From the NCBI GenBank assembly GCA_963665005.2, contig CAXXTQ010000001.1, positions 1-64,000 on the forward strand: a DNA stretch of 64,000 bases, in the 5' to 3' direction. This stretch comes from G963665005 sp963665005 (GTDB taxonomy: Bacteria; Bacillota; Clostridia; Christensenellales; SZUA-584). Made by a program: the position numbers and the translations under genes. Positions 56,854 to 64,000 of this stretch are shown here, in pieces (within the stretch, counting starts at the first letter, position 1; the number at the start of each line of letters is the position of its first letter). The notes beneath the pieces are model-generated. The model saw only the letters and a list, made by a program, of their open reading frames with translations. It was not told the origin of the DNA and made no database searches.

Positions 56854-58365
56854 ATGATAGCAATATACGCCAGGCAAAGTATTGAAAAAGAAAACAGTAT
56901 ATCTATAGACGCTCAAATCGCAAGCTGTAAAAAAATTATTGATGTGTCCGCGGAAACAAAAGATTATATAGATAAAGGATACTCGGGCTCTAATATAAAC
57001 CGGCCGGAATTTGAACAGCTTTTATTAGATATAAAAAACGGTATGATATCAGCTGTATATTGTTACCGCCTCGACCGTATATCTCGAAACATTTTAGATT
57101 TTGCAAATCTGCAAGAGTATTTTTCAAAATATAATTGCAGCTTTATATCTTCGTCTGAAAATCTTGATACTTCTTCTCCAATGGGCCGCGCTATGATAAA
57201 TATCGTTATGGTGTTTGCGCAGCTAGAGAGAGAAACGATTGCCGGCAGAATAAAAGACAGTTATTTTGCCCGGGCAAAAATCGGCGCCTATCTTGGCGGA
57301 GGTCTTCCTTTCGGATATACCACAATCAAAAAAGATTTTAATGGAAAGCAAATGTCTGTGTTGTACCCGGATAAAAAAACCGCGCCGATAGTAAAAGAAA
57401 TTTATAAAGAATATACTGAAAGCAGAACGTCTTTGGTAACTATCGCAAAAAAATTGAACGGCAAAAATATTAAAACCTCTACTGGCAAACCGTTCACAGG
57501 CAACGGAATTCGCCGAATATTAATGAATCCAATATACACGACCGCAATGCCGGAGATCTACGATTATTATTTTTCTCAAGGCTATAATATTTATAATAAA
57601 ATCGATGACTTTAATGGTAAGTCTGGATGTCAGATTGTCGGAAAATTTATAGGTAAAAATACTCCTACTCCAATTACAGATCATATGCTTGTTATCAGCG
57701 CTCACCAACCCATTGTCGATTCAGAAACATTCATCGAAGCACAAATAACTTTATCCAAAAACAAGATTTCTAAGAGATCGGGCACCGGAAAGGTTACATG
57801 GTTGACCGGATTAATTAAATGCGGCGAATGCGGATATTCTGTTACAACAAAAAAAACAACAAAAAGAGGAAAAAAGTATTTATATCTTGTATGCCGCGGG
57901 CATAGCAATCTCGGTAATAGCATATGCACCCAAACCAAACACCATACTATAAAAAATTTAGAAAAATATGTTGAAAAGGAATTGCTTAATCATGTTAGCA
58001 ATCTAGATGTTAAAAAACTGCGTATAGATAATAATCCATCTCCTAATATAAAAACAAAGCAACAGCTAATAAAGGTAAAGCAGCAGATTGATAATCTTAT
58101 TGATGCCCTGTCGGAATTAGACGCCAGCGATGCCCGGGCCCCCATTCTCAAAAAAATAAACGAACTTTATTCTGTTCGTGAAGATTTATCCAAAAAACTC
58201 ATGCCTAAGCTTAATGCCAATAATAAAAAAATAATTAGCACTGTCGAGCAAATAAAAAAACAGTGGGAATCTGCAGATCTAAAAACAAAGAACGAATGGG
58301 CGAATGTCCTTATCAAATCCATATCGATAACATCTGATACTATTGATATTGCGTGGCATAACTAA
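56854..58365 (+). CDS. Large serine recombinase (integrase)
   Basis: 503 residues. Resolvase catalytic domain with the nucleophile Ser9 in IAIYARQS, then YCYRLDRISRN and ETIAGRIKDS. The recombinase domain follows (GLPFGYTTIKK, LNGKNIKTSTGKPFTGNGIRRILMNPIY) and a zinc-ribbon with CGECGYS, LVCRGHS and CTQ Cys residues, then a coiled coil. It integrates attP into attB without host factors. The stop lies 18 bp before the attR core, as usual. Confidence 0.95.
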   Translation: MIAIYARQSIEKENSISIDAQIASCKKIIDVSAETKDYIDKGYSGSNINRPEFEQLLLDIKNGMISAVYCYRLDRISRNILDFANLQEYFSKYNCSFISSSENLDTSSPMGRAMINIVMVFAQLERETIAGRIKDSYFARAKIGAYLGGGLPFGYTTIKKDFNGKQMSVLYPDKKTAPIVKEIYKEYTESRTSLVTIAKKLNGKNIKTSTGKPFTGNGIRRILMNPIYTTAMPEIYDYYFSQGYNIYNKIDDFNGKSGCQIVGKFIGKNTPTPITDHMLVISAHQPIVDSETFIEAQITLSKNKISKRSGTGKVTWLTGLIKCGECGYSVTTKKTTKRGKKYLYLVCRGHSNLGNSICTQTKHHTIKNLEKYVEKELLNHVSNLDVKKLRIDNNPSPNIKTKQQLIKVKQQIDNLIDALSELDASDARAPILKKINELYSVREDLSKKLMPKLNANNKKIISTVEQIKKQWESADLKTKNEWANVLIKSISITSDTIDIAWHN

Positions 58366-58556
58366 TTTAGTGTTTCTATAACTGGTGTAAAATCTCCGGG
58401 ATGGCTGAACAATACCACCCATTTGCCCTGGTAATCGGAGAGACTTTTTACGCCTTGAGTCGTCATCGCCGTAAAATCGGGCGCCATATCCCCGAGCCCG
58501 GGCGGCATGCCCATATCCGCCGCCTGCATGTTAGTTTGGTTCTGGTCGTTATTCAT
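58362..58556 (-). pseudogene. Peroxiredoxin (Prx6 type), N-terminal part
   Basis: The ATG at 58556 gives 59 native residues: MNNDQNQTNMQAADMGMPPG..., LGDMAPDFTAMTTQGVKSLSDY and WVVLFSHPGDFTPV. After the att core five phage-encoded residues (IETLN) end in a stop. The peroxidatic Cys, the next residue in the intact protein, is on the other side of the prophage (16212-16751). The promoter remains with this half. Confidence 0.9.
58381..58397. other. attR of the prophage
   Basis: Core GGTGTAAAATC at 58384-58394, identical to 16717-16727, within ACnGGTGTAAAATCnCC. On the minus strand it encodes DFTP of the peroxiredoxin. Confidence 0.88.
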
Positions 58557-58698
58557 ATGATAAATCACTTCTTTCAAAAAAATAGTAAGCTTTCCCTTTA
58601 CTATATTCTTACGTTTAATAGTTTGTTACGGGAGAAAAAGGGCGTAAAAAAAGAGAAGCCAATATGAATATATGGGTAATCTTTTTATTAACTGATTT

Positions 58699-59325
58699 CT
58701 ACAATTTAATGACATGAGAAGCTGGCAAAAAAGCTGCAAACCTTGAGTCAAAAGAAATATAAAATAATTGTTTATATTTATTCTCATATATATCTTGAAA
58801 TCTAAACTCTATTATCGAATAATATTTTTTCTTAACTTCAGATAAATCTAATACGATATTAAATTCGTCGTCTCTGTTACAAAGATTATAAGTTGGTGTT
58901 ATAATCCAATCCTCGGTTTTCATTTTTTCATCTTCATAATAGTTATAATTGCATATGTTTATTCTTTCATAGAAATCCAAAATAGTTTCCTTTGCAATAT
59001 CCTCTAAATCAGCTATGCCCTCAATACTTTCAAGTCTATATATATACGTATTGATTAAAAAAGCTGTTGATAGGCCTAAATTTGTTACCTTAATATTAAT
59101 GCTAGGTTTTTTAAAGTTGATCGGTTTTTCTTTACTAGAGTCTATTAAAATAGTATAACCATCATTAATAATATTTCCGTTCATATCCTCTTTCCATATT
59201 CTAAATACATTATTTCTAGCATTGGAATCAAATTTTTTATAAGCATTAATATATAAGCAAGGAATGATTGCTTGCTGTTGCTGCTTTTTTATGTTGTATA
59301 CTATCCCATTCAATTGTTGTGGCAA
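58699..59325 (-). CDS. Soluble part of a split membrane protein (hypothetical)
   Basis: 208 residues in this frame; the first ten or so are probably not native. From KKQQQQAIIPCLYINAYKKF it reads as a beta-rich domain with INIKVTNLGLSTAFLINTYIY and FNIVLDLSEVKKKYYSIIEFRFQDIYENKYKQ. It overlaps the two-membrane-segment ORF upstream by 80 bases. Deleting one A from a run of six (59285-59290) would fuse the two into one protein of about 270 residues. Confidence 0.55.
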   Translation of the reverse strand: MPQQLNGIVYNIKKQQQQAIIPCLYINAYKKFDSNARNNVFRIWKEDMNGNIINDGYTILIDSSKEKPINFKKPSINIKVTNLGLSTAFLINTYIYRLESIEGIADLEDIAKETILDFYERINICNYNYYEDEKMKTEDWIITPTYNLCNRDDEFNIVLDLSEVKKKYYSIIEFRFQDIYENKYKQLFYISFDSRFAAFLPASHVIKL

Positions 59326-59503
59326 TTCCCCAGCCTGTTATTACTAGCCCGAATATTATACCAACATACCCGAGCCAATCCCACCCACCAGTTGGCAAAC
59401 TCCACCTTGTAATTTCAGGCAAAAGAGCAAAAAATAGATATATTGCTACGGTTGCAATTCCAATTGTTATTAATAATTTCTTCATCATTTTTTTTGATTG
59501 CAT
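59246..59503 (-). CDS. Membrane part of a split hypothetical protein
   Basis: 85 residues with two membrane segments (LLITIGIATVAIYLFFALLP and LGYVGIIFGLVITGWGIATTI). After SIQHKK the frame runs into chance sequence and stops. The natural continuation is in the other frame at 59284. AT-rich accessory DNA next to the prophage but outside attR. Confidence 0.5.
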   Translation of the reverse strand: MQSKKMMKKLLITIGIATVAIYLFFALLPEITRWSLPTGGWDWLGYVGIIFGLVITGWGIATTIEWDSIQHKKAATASNHSLLIY

Positions 59504-59514
59504 ATATGCCTCTT

Positions 59515-60111
59515 TTATTTAATATTATCGCTTGAAGCAAACTCTAAGAATTGTTTGCCCAATTCATTTTTTGTATAATATACTTCTCTTAAAATCGGCT
59601 CTAATTCACCAAAAACAAGAGCTTTACATTCCATTTCGCTCACAAGATTATGAGACGATAATCTTATTATTGCTTGCATTACCATATTTTTATCAGTCCC
59701 CTTATTAATAAAATATTCAATTAGTTCCTTTTCAAAATGCTCTTTTTTAAATTTAGTTGAATAAATCTTATATAAAACTGATAAGTCAAATACAGTTAAG
59801 TCATCAAGTGTTCTTATAAAGTTATCTTTATAATCGAAATCAGAGAAATCTTGAGCTAAATGAATTACAGCATTTTTCCATTTATTTATCTTCTCTTTAT
59901 TGGCTTCTAATGATACTTTATCTATGATTGAAAGGAAGTACCTTTCTAAATCATCTCTTTTACCTATCTTCGAAATGTTTTCTTTGCTTTCTAATAATAT
60001 TTTAAAAAAACTTTCAACGTTAGTCTTTTTAAAGGTTGTATAACAATTTAATATCCCTTGAATTACTGGACTTGCTATACCAATATAAACTGCTATTTCA
60101 TTTAAATCCAT
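59515..60111 (-). CDS. Hypothetical protein of the accessory patch
   Basis: 198 residues from ATG 60111 (AAAGAGG upstream); the longer frame to 60159 enters the repeat. MDLNEIAVYIGIASPVIQGI at the start is a possible membrane segment, followed by a helical domain (ISKIGKRDDLERYFLSIIDKVSLEANKEKINKWKN). No family recognised. Confidence 0.6.
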   Translation of the reverse strand: MDLNEIAVYIGIASPVIQGILNCYTTFKKTNVESFFKILLESKENISKIGKRDDLERYFLSIIDKVSLEANKEKINKWKNAVIHLAQDFSDFDYKDNFIRTLDDLTVFDLSVLYKIYSTKFKKEHFEKELIEYFINKGTDKNMVMQAIIRLSSHNLVSEMECKALVFGELEPILREVYYTKNELGKQFLEFASSDNIK

Positions 60112-60140
60112 CCAATTTGCCTCTTTCCCAATGATTTTAT

Positions 60141-60205
60141 ATTCTATCACTCCTTCCAAATTAATACAATAAACCGCAAAAAAAGAGCCCTTATAAAAGA
60201 GCTCT
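60141..60205 (-). repeat. 65-bp repeat, copy 1: terminator plus ribosome-site cassette
   Basis: Matches 60544-60608 at 60 of 65 positions. On the minus strand it contains an AGAGCTC/GAGCTCTT-type hairpin with T run (terminator), AT-rich sequence with TTTATTGTATTAAT, and GGAGTGATAGAAT. Confidence 0.85.
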
Positions 60206-60268
60206 AATAATTTTTTCTATTCCTTATCCCTGATAGCAAAATATACAAATGTCAGAAATGATTATTTT

Positions 60269-60490
60269 TTAACCTATCGAACCAGATTTTCCACTCCAGT
60301 TTCTATCAGTTTTGTCTTTGATATATGAGCGAATAAGCGAACCGCAATCAAGGCACAAATCAGAATATACTTGTGTCACGCCTGACAGAATACCCTTTGA
60401 ATATTTTAACCCTATGTTTCCTGTTTCCGCACTTTTTCCCCAAGCAACACCTATCTCAATACTTTTACTGCCGCAATATGGACATTCCAT
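60269..60490 (-). CDS. Small zinc-ribbon protein
   Basis: 73 residues from ATG 60490 (CAGGAG upstream). MECPYCGSKSIEIGVAWGKS and LCLDCGSLIRSY make a four-Cys zinc ribbon. The gene stands between two copies of a 65-bp repeat. Function unknown. Confidence 0.65.
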   Translation of the reverse strand: MECPYCGSKSIEIGVAWGKSAETGNIGLKYSKGILSGVTQVYSDLCLDCGSLIRSYIKDKTDRNWSGKSGSIG

Positions 60491-60543
60491 TGATTTTCTC
60501 CTGTTCATTTATTATAGATATAATATCTTTTTAATCTTCTTCC

Positions 60544-60608
60544 ATTCTATCACTCCTGCCATATTAATACAATAAACAGCAAAAAAAGAGCCCTTGTTAA
60601 AGAGCTCT
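60544..60608 (-). repeat. 65-bp repeat, copy 2
   Basis: 60 of 65 bases identical to 60141-60205. Here GGAGTGATAGA is followed by ATG and a stop after four codons, as if an ORF start had been left behind after loss of its gene. Confidence 0.85.
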
Positions 60609-60645
60609 CTCATATCGATACCAATCGTGAGATTATCGCTATTAT

Positions 60646-62565
60646 TTACCAGCTTCCGCCTGCGCCGCCGCCTCCGCCGCCTCCGCCGGAGAACCCGCCG
60701 CCCGAGAACCCGCCGCCGCCGGAGAATCCGCCGCTTCCGCGGCTGGGCGGGCGCGATGTCATCGTCGACTGGAAGCTCGACAGGTTTCTCGTCATATACG
60801 AGGTAAACATAATCGTGTTAAAAGTACTCATGCCCGAATAACCGTGATACCACGAGGGCGGCTGCGTGCCTATTCCCTCAAAGTTTTTCGCCCATTTATT
60901 CGTTACTCCAAGCACATAAGCATACGGCAGCACGTTATAGAAATACGAAGGGTTTTCTTCTACGAGAAGAAGTATTCTGTCTTTCTCCGCTTTTTCTATA
61001 AAGTTTTTAAAGCCGAGAAGCTTGCCGAACCATTCGTCGCCCTGCTCTGTGCGCTTTCTCATGATTATAATCAGTATAGTAAGTATCACCGTCACAAAAG
61101 CGGTTATAAGCGTTATGGGCACTTTCGCAAAATCGCTCATGGTGTCGAAAATAAAGGGTATTATAAATATGTACATTACCATAACCACAAAAAGCAGTAT
61201 AAGCGACGATATAAGTTTTGCTGTTCTTTTGCCGCTTTGGGTAGACCGCCATTTTTCGAACACTCCCGCCAGTATAAACACAGGAAGGCTAATAAGCCAG
61301 CCTGTAAATATACTTATACCAAGCGCGGTAAGCATTTCGCCCGATTGGCGATAGCTGTACATAAACACAGTAAACGCTATGGGAAGCATAGTTATAATGC
61401 CCATCCAAGACCTTGCCGCTTTAGATTTTTTAGTAAAAACGCGCCGTTTTTTAGAGCCCTCGAAATAGTCTGTGACGCTCGTTTTTGTTGACTCCATGGT
61501 AGTATAGAAAGACTGCTTTAAGCTCGACAGCGCCACAGCGTTGCCGTTTTTAAACAGCTTATTAAACATCGTTTTCTCATACGCTTTGGCGTTTTCGGGC
61601 AGGTCTTTTAGTTTTTCGAGCTCAAACTCTTTTTTTTCTTTTTCTATGATATTAAGATACCCTTTATCAGCCCAGTAAAGAATAAGCGCGACGACGTCTT
61701 TATCGTCTACACAGCCGTCTATTATATATCCCGCCTCTGCCGGAGTCATGCCGTCTGGCGAATAAAACTCTACCGTGGGATACACCTTATTATCTTTACC
61801 GAGAGCCAGCCACAGCAAAAGCGCGAGCAGCAGGCAAAAACCGCTTACGGCGTATACGGCATTGTTCCATATGGCGTTAGGGTCCCGCTCGCCGACAAAA
61901 TATCCTTCGTCAAGCTGCGCCCTTATCGTAACAAATTCTCCGCCCGTAAGCGGCCTTTGTATGTGCCCTGTTATATTATTGCCTTCTTTTTCCCAATACA
62001 CATCAGAATTGTTCGCTGTACCGTAATCTCCTATATATGCAGTGACGAGCGATTCATCAAAATCTTTGGGCATTTCTATTATAAAGCTTGCGCTTTTTAT
62101 TGTATCTCCGTAATCGCAGTATATTATATTTCTGTAAAACTCGTCGAAGGTATTAAAACCGTCTTCGCCTACGTTGCATTTGTACGTGATTATATATTCC
62201 TGCCGTCCGCTGATAAGCTTATCGGCATCGCCGATTTTTGCTTCGAGAAAATTGCCGTTTTTAGAAAGCTCGAAGTTTTTTTCGTATACATTAAAATCGT
62301 ATACCTGATAGCTGTATTTTGTTTCTATCCACTGCTCGTCAACAAAATTATATTTAATGCCGCGGTTTTGCAGATAATAATAAAAGCCGTGGCTATCCTG
62401 CGAAAAATCGAGCGTAAGCCGCTCTACAACATCTAATACGTTGTTTTCGTTCACCGTGACATATACGTCATAGCTCTCGATATCGTATGCGTCATCTGCG
62501 GCGGCTGCGCCCGGAAAGCAAACAAAAACCATAGCCAGTACGGCTATTAATAATAGTTTTTTCAT
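60646..62565 (-). CDS. DUF2207 membrane protein
   Basis: 639 residues. Signal peptide (LLLIAVLAMVFVCFPGAAAA), an extracellular DUF2207 beta domain (YDIESYDVYVTVNENNVLDVVERLTLDF...), a membrane segment near 240, a cytoplasmic part with LNIIEKEKKEFELEKLKDLPENAKAYE, two more membrane segments near 415-495, and a Gly/Ser-rich end GGGGFSGGGFSGG ... GGSW. It is cotranscribed with LemA, a common pairing. Role in the envelope is not known. Confidence 0.88.
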   Translation of the reverse strand: MKKLLLIAVLAMVFVCFPGAAAADDAYDIESYDVYVTVNENNVLDVVERLTLDFSQDSHGFYYYLQNRGIKYNFVDEQWIETKYSYQVYDFNVYEKNFELSKNGNFLEAKIGDADKLISGRQEYIITYKCNVGEDGFNTFDEFYRNIIYCDYGDTIKSASFIIEMPKDFDESLVTAYIGDYGTANNSDVYWEKEGNNITGHIQRPLTGGEFVTIRAQLDEGYFVGERDPNAIWNNAVYAVSGFCLLLALLLWLALGKDNKVYPTVEFYSPDGMTPAEAGYIIDGCVDDKDVVALILYWADKGYLNIIEKEKKEFELEKLKDLPENAKAYEKTMFNKLFKNGNAVALSSLKQSFYTTMESTKTSVTDYFEGSKKRRVFTKKSKAARSWMGIITMLPIAFTVFMYSYRQSGEMLTALGISIFTGWLISLPVFILAGVFEKWRSTQSGKRTAKLISSLILLFVVMVMYIFIIPFIFDTMSDFAKVPITLITAFVTVILTILIIIMRKRTEQGDEWFGKLLGFKNFIEKAEKDRILLLVEENPSYFYNVLPYAYVLGVTNKWAKNFEGIGTQPPSWYHGYSGMSTFNTIMFTSYMTRNLSSFQSTMTSRPPSRGSGGFSGGGGFSGGGFSGGGGGGGGAGGSW

Positions 62566-62591
62566 GGTACTACCCTTTCACATAAAACGAG

Positions 62592-63143
62592 CTAAAACTT
62601 AACCTTAACGTTCTGCCTTTCCTGTTCGTCAGAAACTTCGAAAAGCGGTTTTTTGGCAAAGTTGAATATTCCGGCGATAATAACGCTCGGAAAAACTTCT
62701 CTTTTAGTGTTATATGTTTTTACGACTGCGTTATAATATTTTCTCGAGTTAGCTATCTCGTCTTCTAGCCGCCTTAGTTCGTTTTGAAGATCCATAAAAT
62801 TTGTGTTCGCCTTAAGGTCGGGGTAAGCCTCCGCAACTGCGAAAAGGCTTTTGAGTGTGCCCGAAAGCATATTTTCTCCCGCGACTTTATCTTCGAGAGT
62901 TTTTGCGCCCGCCGCCATATTTCTTGCCTGTATGACCTTTTCAAGCGTTTCTTTTTCGTGGCTGGCGTACCCTTTTACCGTCTCAACAAGATTGGGTATA
63001 AGATCGTACCTTTTTTTAAGGTAAACATCCATAGTAGAAAACGCTTCTTCTATACTGTTTTTCAGCTTAACAAACCCGTTATATGAGGCAATTACCCAAA
63101 TGATTAATATTAATAAAATTCCGCCGATTATACCGTATACCAT
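62592..63143 (-). CDS. LemA-family protein
   Basis: 183 residues. One N-terminal membrane segment (GIIGGILLILIIWVIASYNG), then the LemA helical domain: FVKLKNSIEEAFSTMDVYLKKRYDLIPNLVETVKGYASHEKETLEKVIQARN. The PNLVETVKGY element is diagnostic. LemA proteins are membrane-anchored helical bundles of unknown function, usually encoded beside DUF2207 or TPM-domain genes as here. Confidence 0.93.
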   Translation of the reverse strand: MVYGIIGGILLILIIWVIASYNGFVKLKNSIEEAFSTMDVYLKKRYDLIPNLVETVKGYASHEKETLEKVIQARNMAAGAKTLEDKVAGENMLSGTLKSLFAVAEAYPDLKANTNFMDLQNELRRLEDEIANSRKYYNAVVKTYNTKREVFPSVIIAGIFNFAKKPLFEVSDEQERQNVKVKF

Positions 63144-63216
63144 TTTAAAAAACCTCCTTTATTATTCTTATTATATTACACAAATAGTATGTATACAATT
63201 AATATAACAAAACGTC

Positions 63217-64000
63217 TCAAACGTCCATATCATAAAGCTTTGAAACGGCACGGGTTTTTATGCGGTTTGCAAAAAACGCCGCCAAAATCAAAAACAAAGC
63301 CGCTATATATACTGCCGCCAAAAGCGCTGCCATATGCAGAAACAAAATCGGCAAAACTATAAGCGCGGCGAACACGAGCCCCGTCAGCATATGAAGCAAA
63401 ACGTTCATGTTTTGTTTTATCGCCTGCTGTTCGTTTGTCCAGTTTAGCTTAGGGCGTGAAACATCTATCAAAATCCCCGTCATTGAACTTACCGCAATTA
63501 CAGGAATGCACAGAACAAGCGCCGCAAGCCCGGATGCTATATCTATTCCTATTATGATACCGGCTATAATTATAACCGCTATGCCCATCAACGAAAAAAT
63601 CATGCCCGTTATAACCTTTGCCGCAAACTGTTTTTCCATGCCAAGCGGTATATATTTTGTAAAATACAAAGATTTGCCTTCTCTTGAGATAGCCGTGCTC
63701 GTAATTGCATTCGCGCTTGATACAAAAGCACCCACGCCGACAAGAACTGCAATAACAAGCCCGCTGTCAAGGCCATATACAGCCCCTTTTATCGTGAACA
63801 TAGAACCGCCTCTGCTTACTATCATAATAATTATGATTACCGGCCAGATAAAGTTTACCAGCACACAGTTTAGAAAAGCTACGGGAGACCGCAAAAGCAG
63901 CCGGCTTTCTTTCATTACATATGATCTAAGAATCGGCGTTTTTACCGTTTTTCTGCCAAGGTCGCCTGCCGATATTTCCCTTCTCTTTGCGGAAGTTTCG
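63217..64000 (-). CDS. ABC-2-type transporter permease, C-terminal part, cut by the window edge
   Basis: The frame stays open to the window end (residues ETSAKRREISAGDLGRKTVK before LRSYVMKESRLLLRSPVAFL), so the real start is outside. At least six membrane segments follow; TSTAISREGKSLYFTKYIPLGMEKQFAAK is the cytoplasmic loop usual in large bacterial ABC-2 permeases of unknown substrate. An ATP-binding partner is expected upstream, beyond the window. Confidence 0.8.
   Translation of the reverse strand, partial: ETSAKRREISAGDLGRKTVKTPILRSYVMKESRLLLRSPVAFLNCVLVNFIWPVIIIIMIVSRGGSMFTIKGAVYGLDSGLVIAVLVGVGAFVSSANAITSTAISREGKSLYFTKYIPLGMEKQFAAKVITGMIFSLMGIAVIIIAGIIIGIDIASGLAALVLCIPVIAVSSMTGILIDVSRPKLNWTNEQQAIKQNMNVLLHMLTGLVFAALIVLPILFLHMAALLAAVYIAALFLILAAFFANRIKTRAVSKLYDMDV

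Larger units (their letters stand above)
16717..58394. mobile_element. Complete siphovirus-type prophage integrated in a peroxiredoxin gene
   Basis: About 41.7 kb bounded by 11-bp direct repeats of the att core. All modules of an HK97-type tailed phage are present: serine integrase, repressor and ImmA-like protease, Cro-like early regulator, DNA metabolism genes, terminase pair, portal, prohead protease, capsid, connectors, tail chaperone, tape measure, Dit, Tal, fibre, holins and endolysin. I saw no broken structural gene, so it may be inducible. One IS3 element (17367-18666) is a later insertion. Joining the two ends outside the cores restores an uninterrupted 225-residue peroxiredoxin. Confidence 0.93.

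Noticed and set aside
58581..60640. Accessory genes right of attR as part of the prophage
   Set aside because: They lie outside the att core and upstream of the peroxiredoxin N-terminal half, so they belong to the host chromosome or an older insertion.
60844..61491. Plus-strand ORF of 215 codons
   Set aside because: Antisense of the DUF2207 gene; basic, Tyr/His-rich chance sequence.

Overview
The window comes from a spore-forming Firmicute of class Clostridia. The evidence is a spoIVFA-spoIVFB pair, the cluster of two radical-SAM genes (TIGR03960 and TIGR03936 types), RNase G, rplU and rpmA, two DUF1540 genes and an AGCS alanine symporter. Nearly all host genes lie on the minus strand. I cannot name a genus. 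Two host ribosomal genes are unusual: L21 carries a tail of about 115 residues rich in Ala, Lys and Pro, and L27 lacks the N-terminal extension usual in Firmicutes.

Layout. 1-1300: E1-beta and E1-alpha subunits of a pyruvate/acetoin-type dehydrogenase, broken by several small indels. 1432-2805: sodium:alanine symporter. 2871-5800: a low-GC accessory island with a RloC-like ATPase (candidate anticodon nuclease), a SLOG protein and a divergent ribbon-helix-helix regulator with a clear operator. 5959-16072: host core genes (OGG glycosylase, rpmA, rplU, rng, radical-SAM genes, VOC, MBL, GNAT, spoIVFB, spoIVFA, DUF1540). 16212-16751 and 58362-58556: the two halves of one Prx6-type peroxiredoxin gene.

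16717-58394 is a complete siphovirus-type prophage of about 41.7 kb. It sits inside the peroxiredoxin gene, exactly at the codons for the PxxxTxxC catalytic motif, between 11-bp GGTGTAAAATC cores. A large serine integrase lies next to attR. Reading leftward from the right end: integrase, lipoprotein, ImmA-like protease and repressor on the plus strand; a three-operator divergent switch; Cro-like gene and early genes; a region with two tRNA-like elements; ParB, methyltransferases, PP-loop and DUF5131 genes, NTP pyrophosphohydrolases and SSB; a late regulator; a moron region with a HEPN-type gene and an SOS-box-controlled Dam methylase; HNH, terminase, portal, protease, capsid, connectors, tail, tape measure, Dit, Tal, fibre, endolysin and holins. 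At the left end are two tiny membrane peptides and an HTH protein that may be the excision factor. A 1.3-kb IS3-family element sits in the loop of a terminator between holin and peptides.

58.6-60.6 kb is another low-GC accessory patch with a split membrane-protein gene and a 65-bp repeated terminator/RBS cassette. The window ends with host DUF2207, LemA and ABC permease genes.

All functional calls rest on reading the protein sequences by eye; no database search was run.
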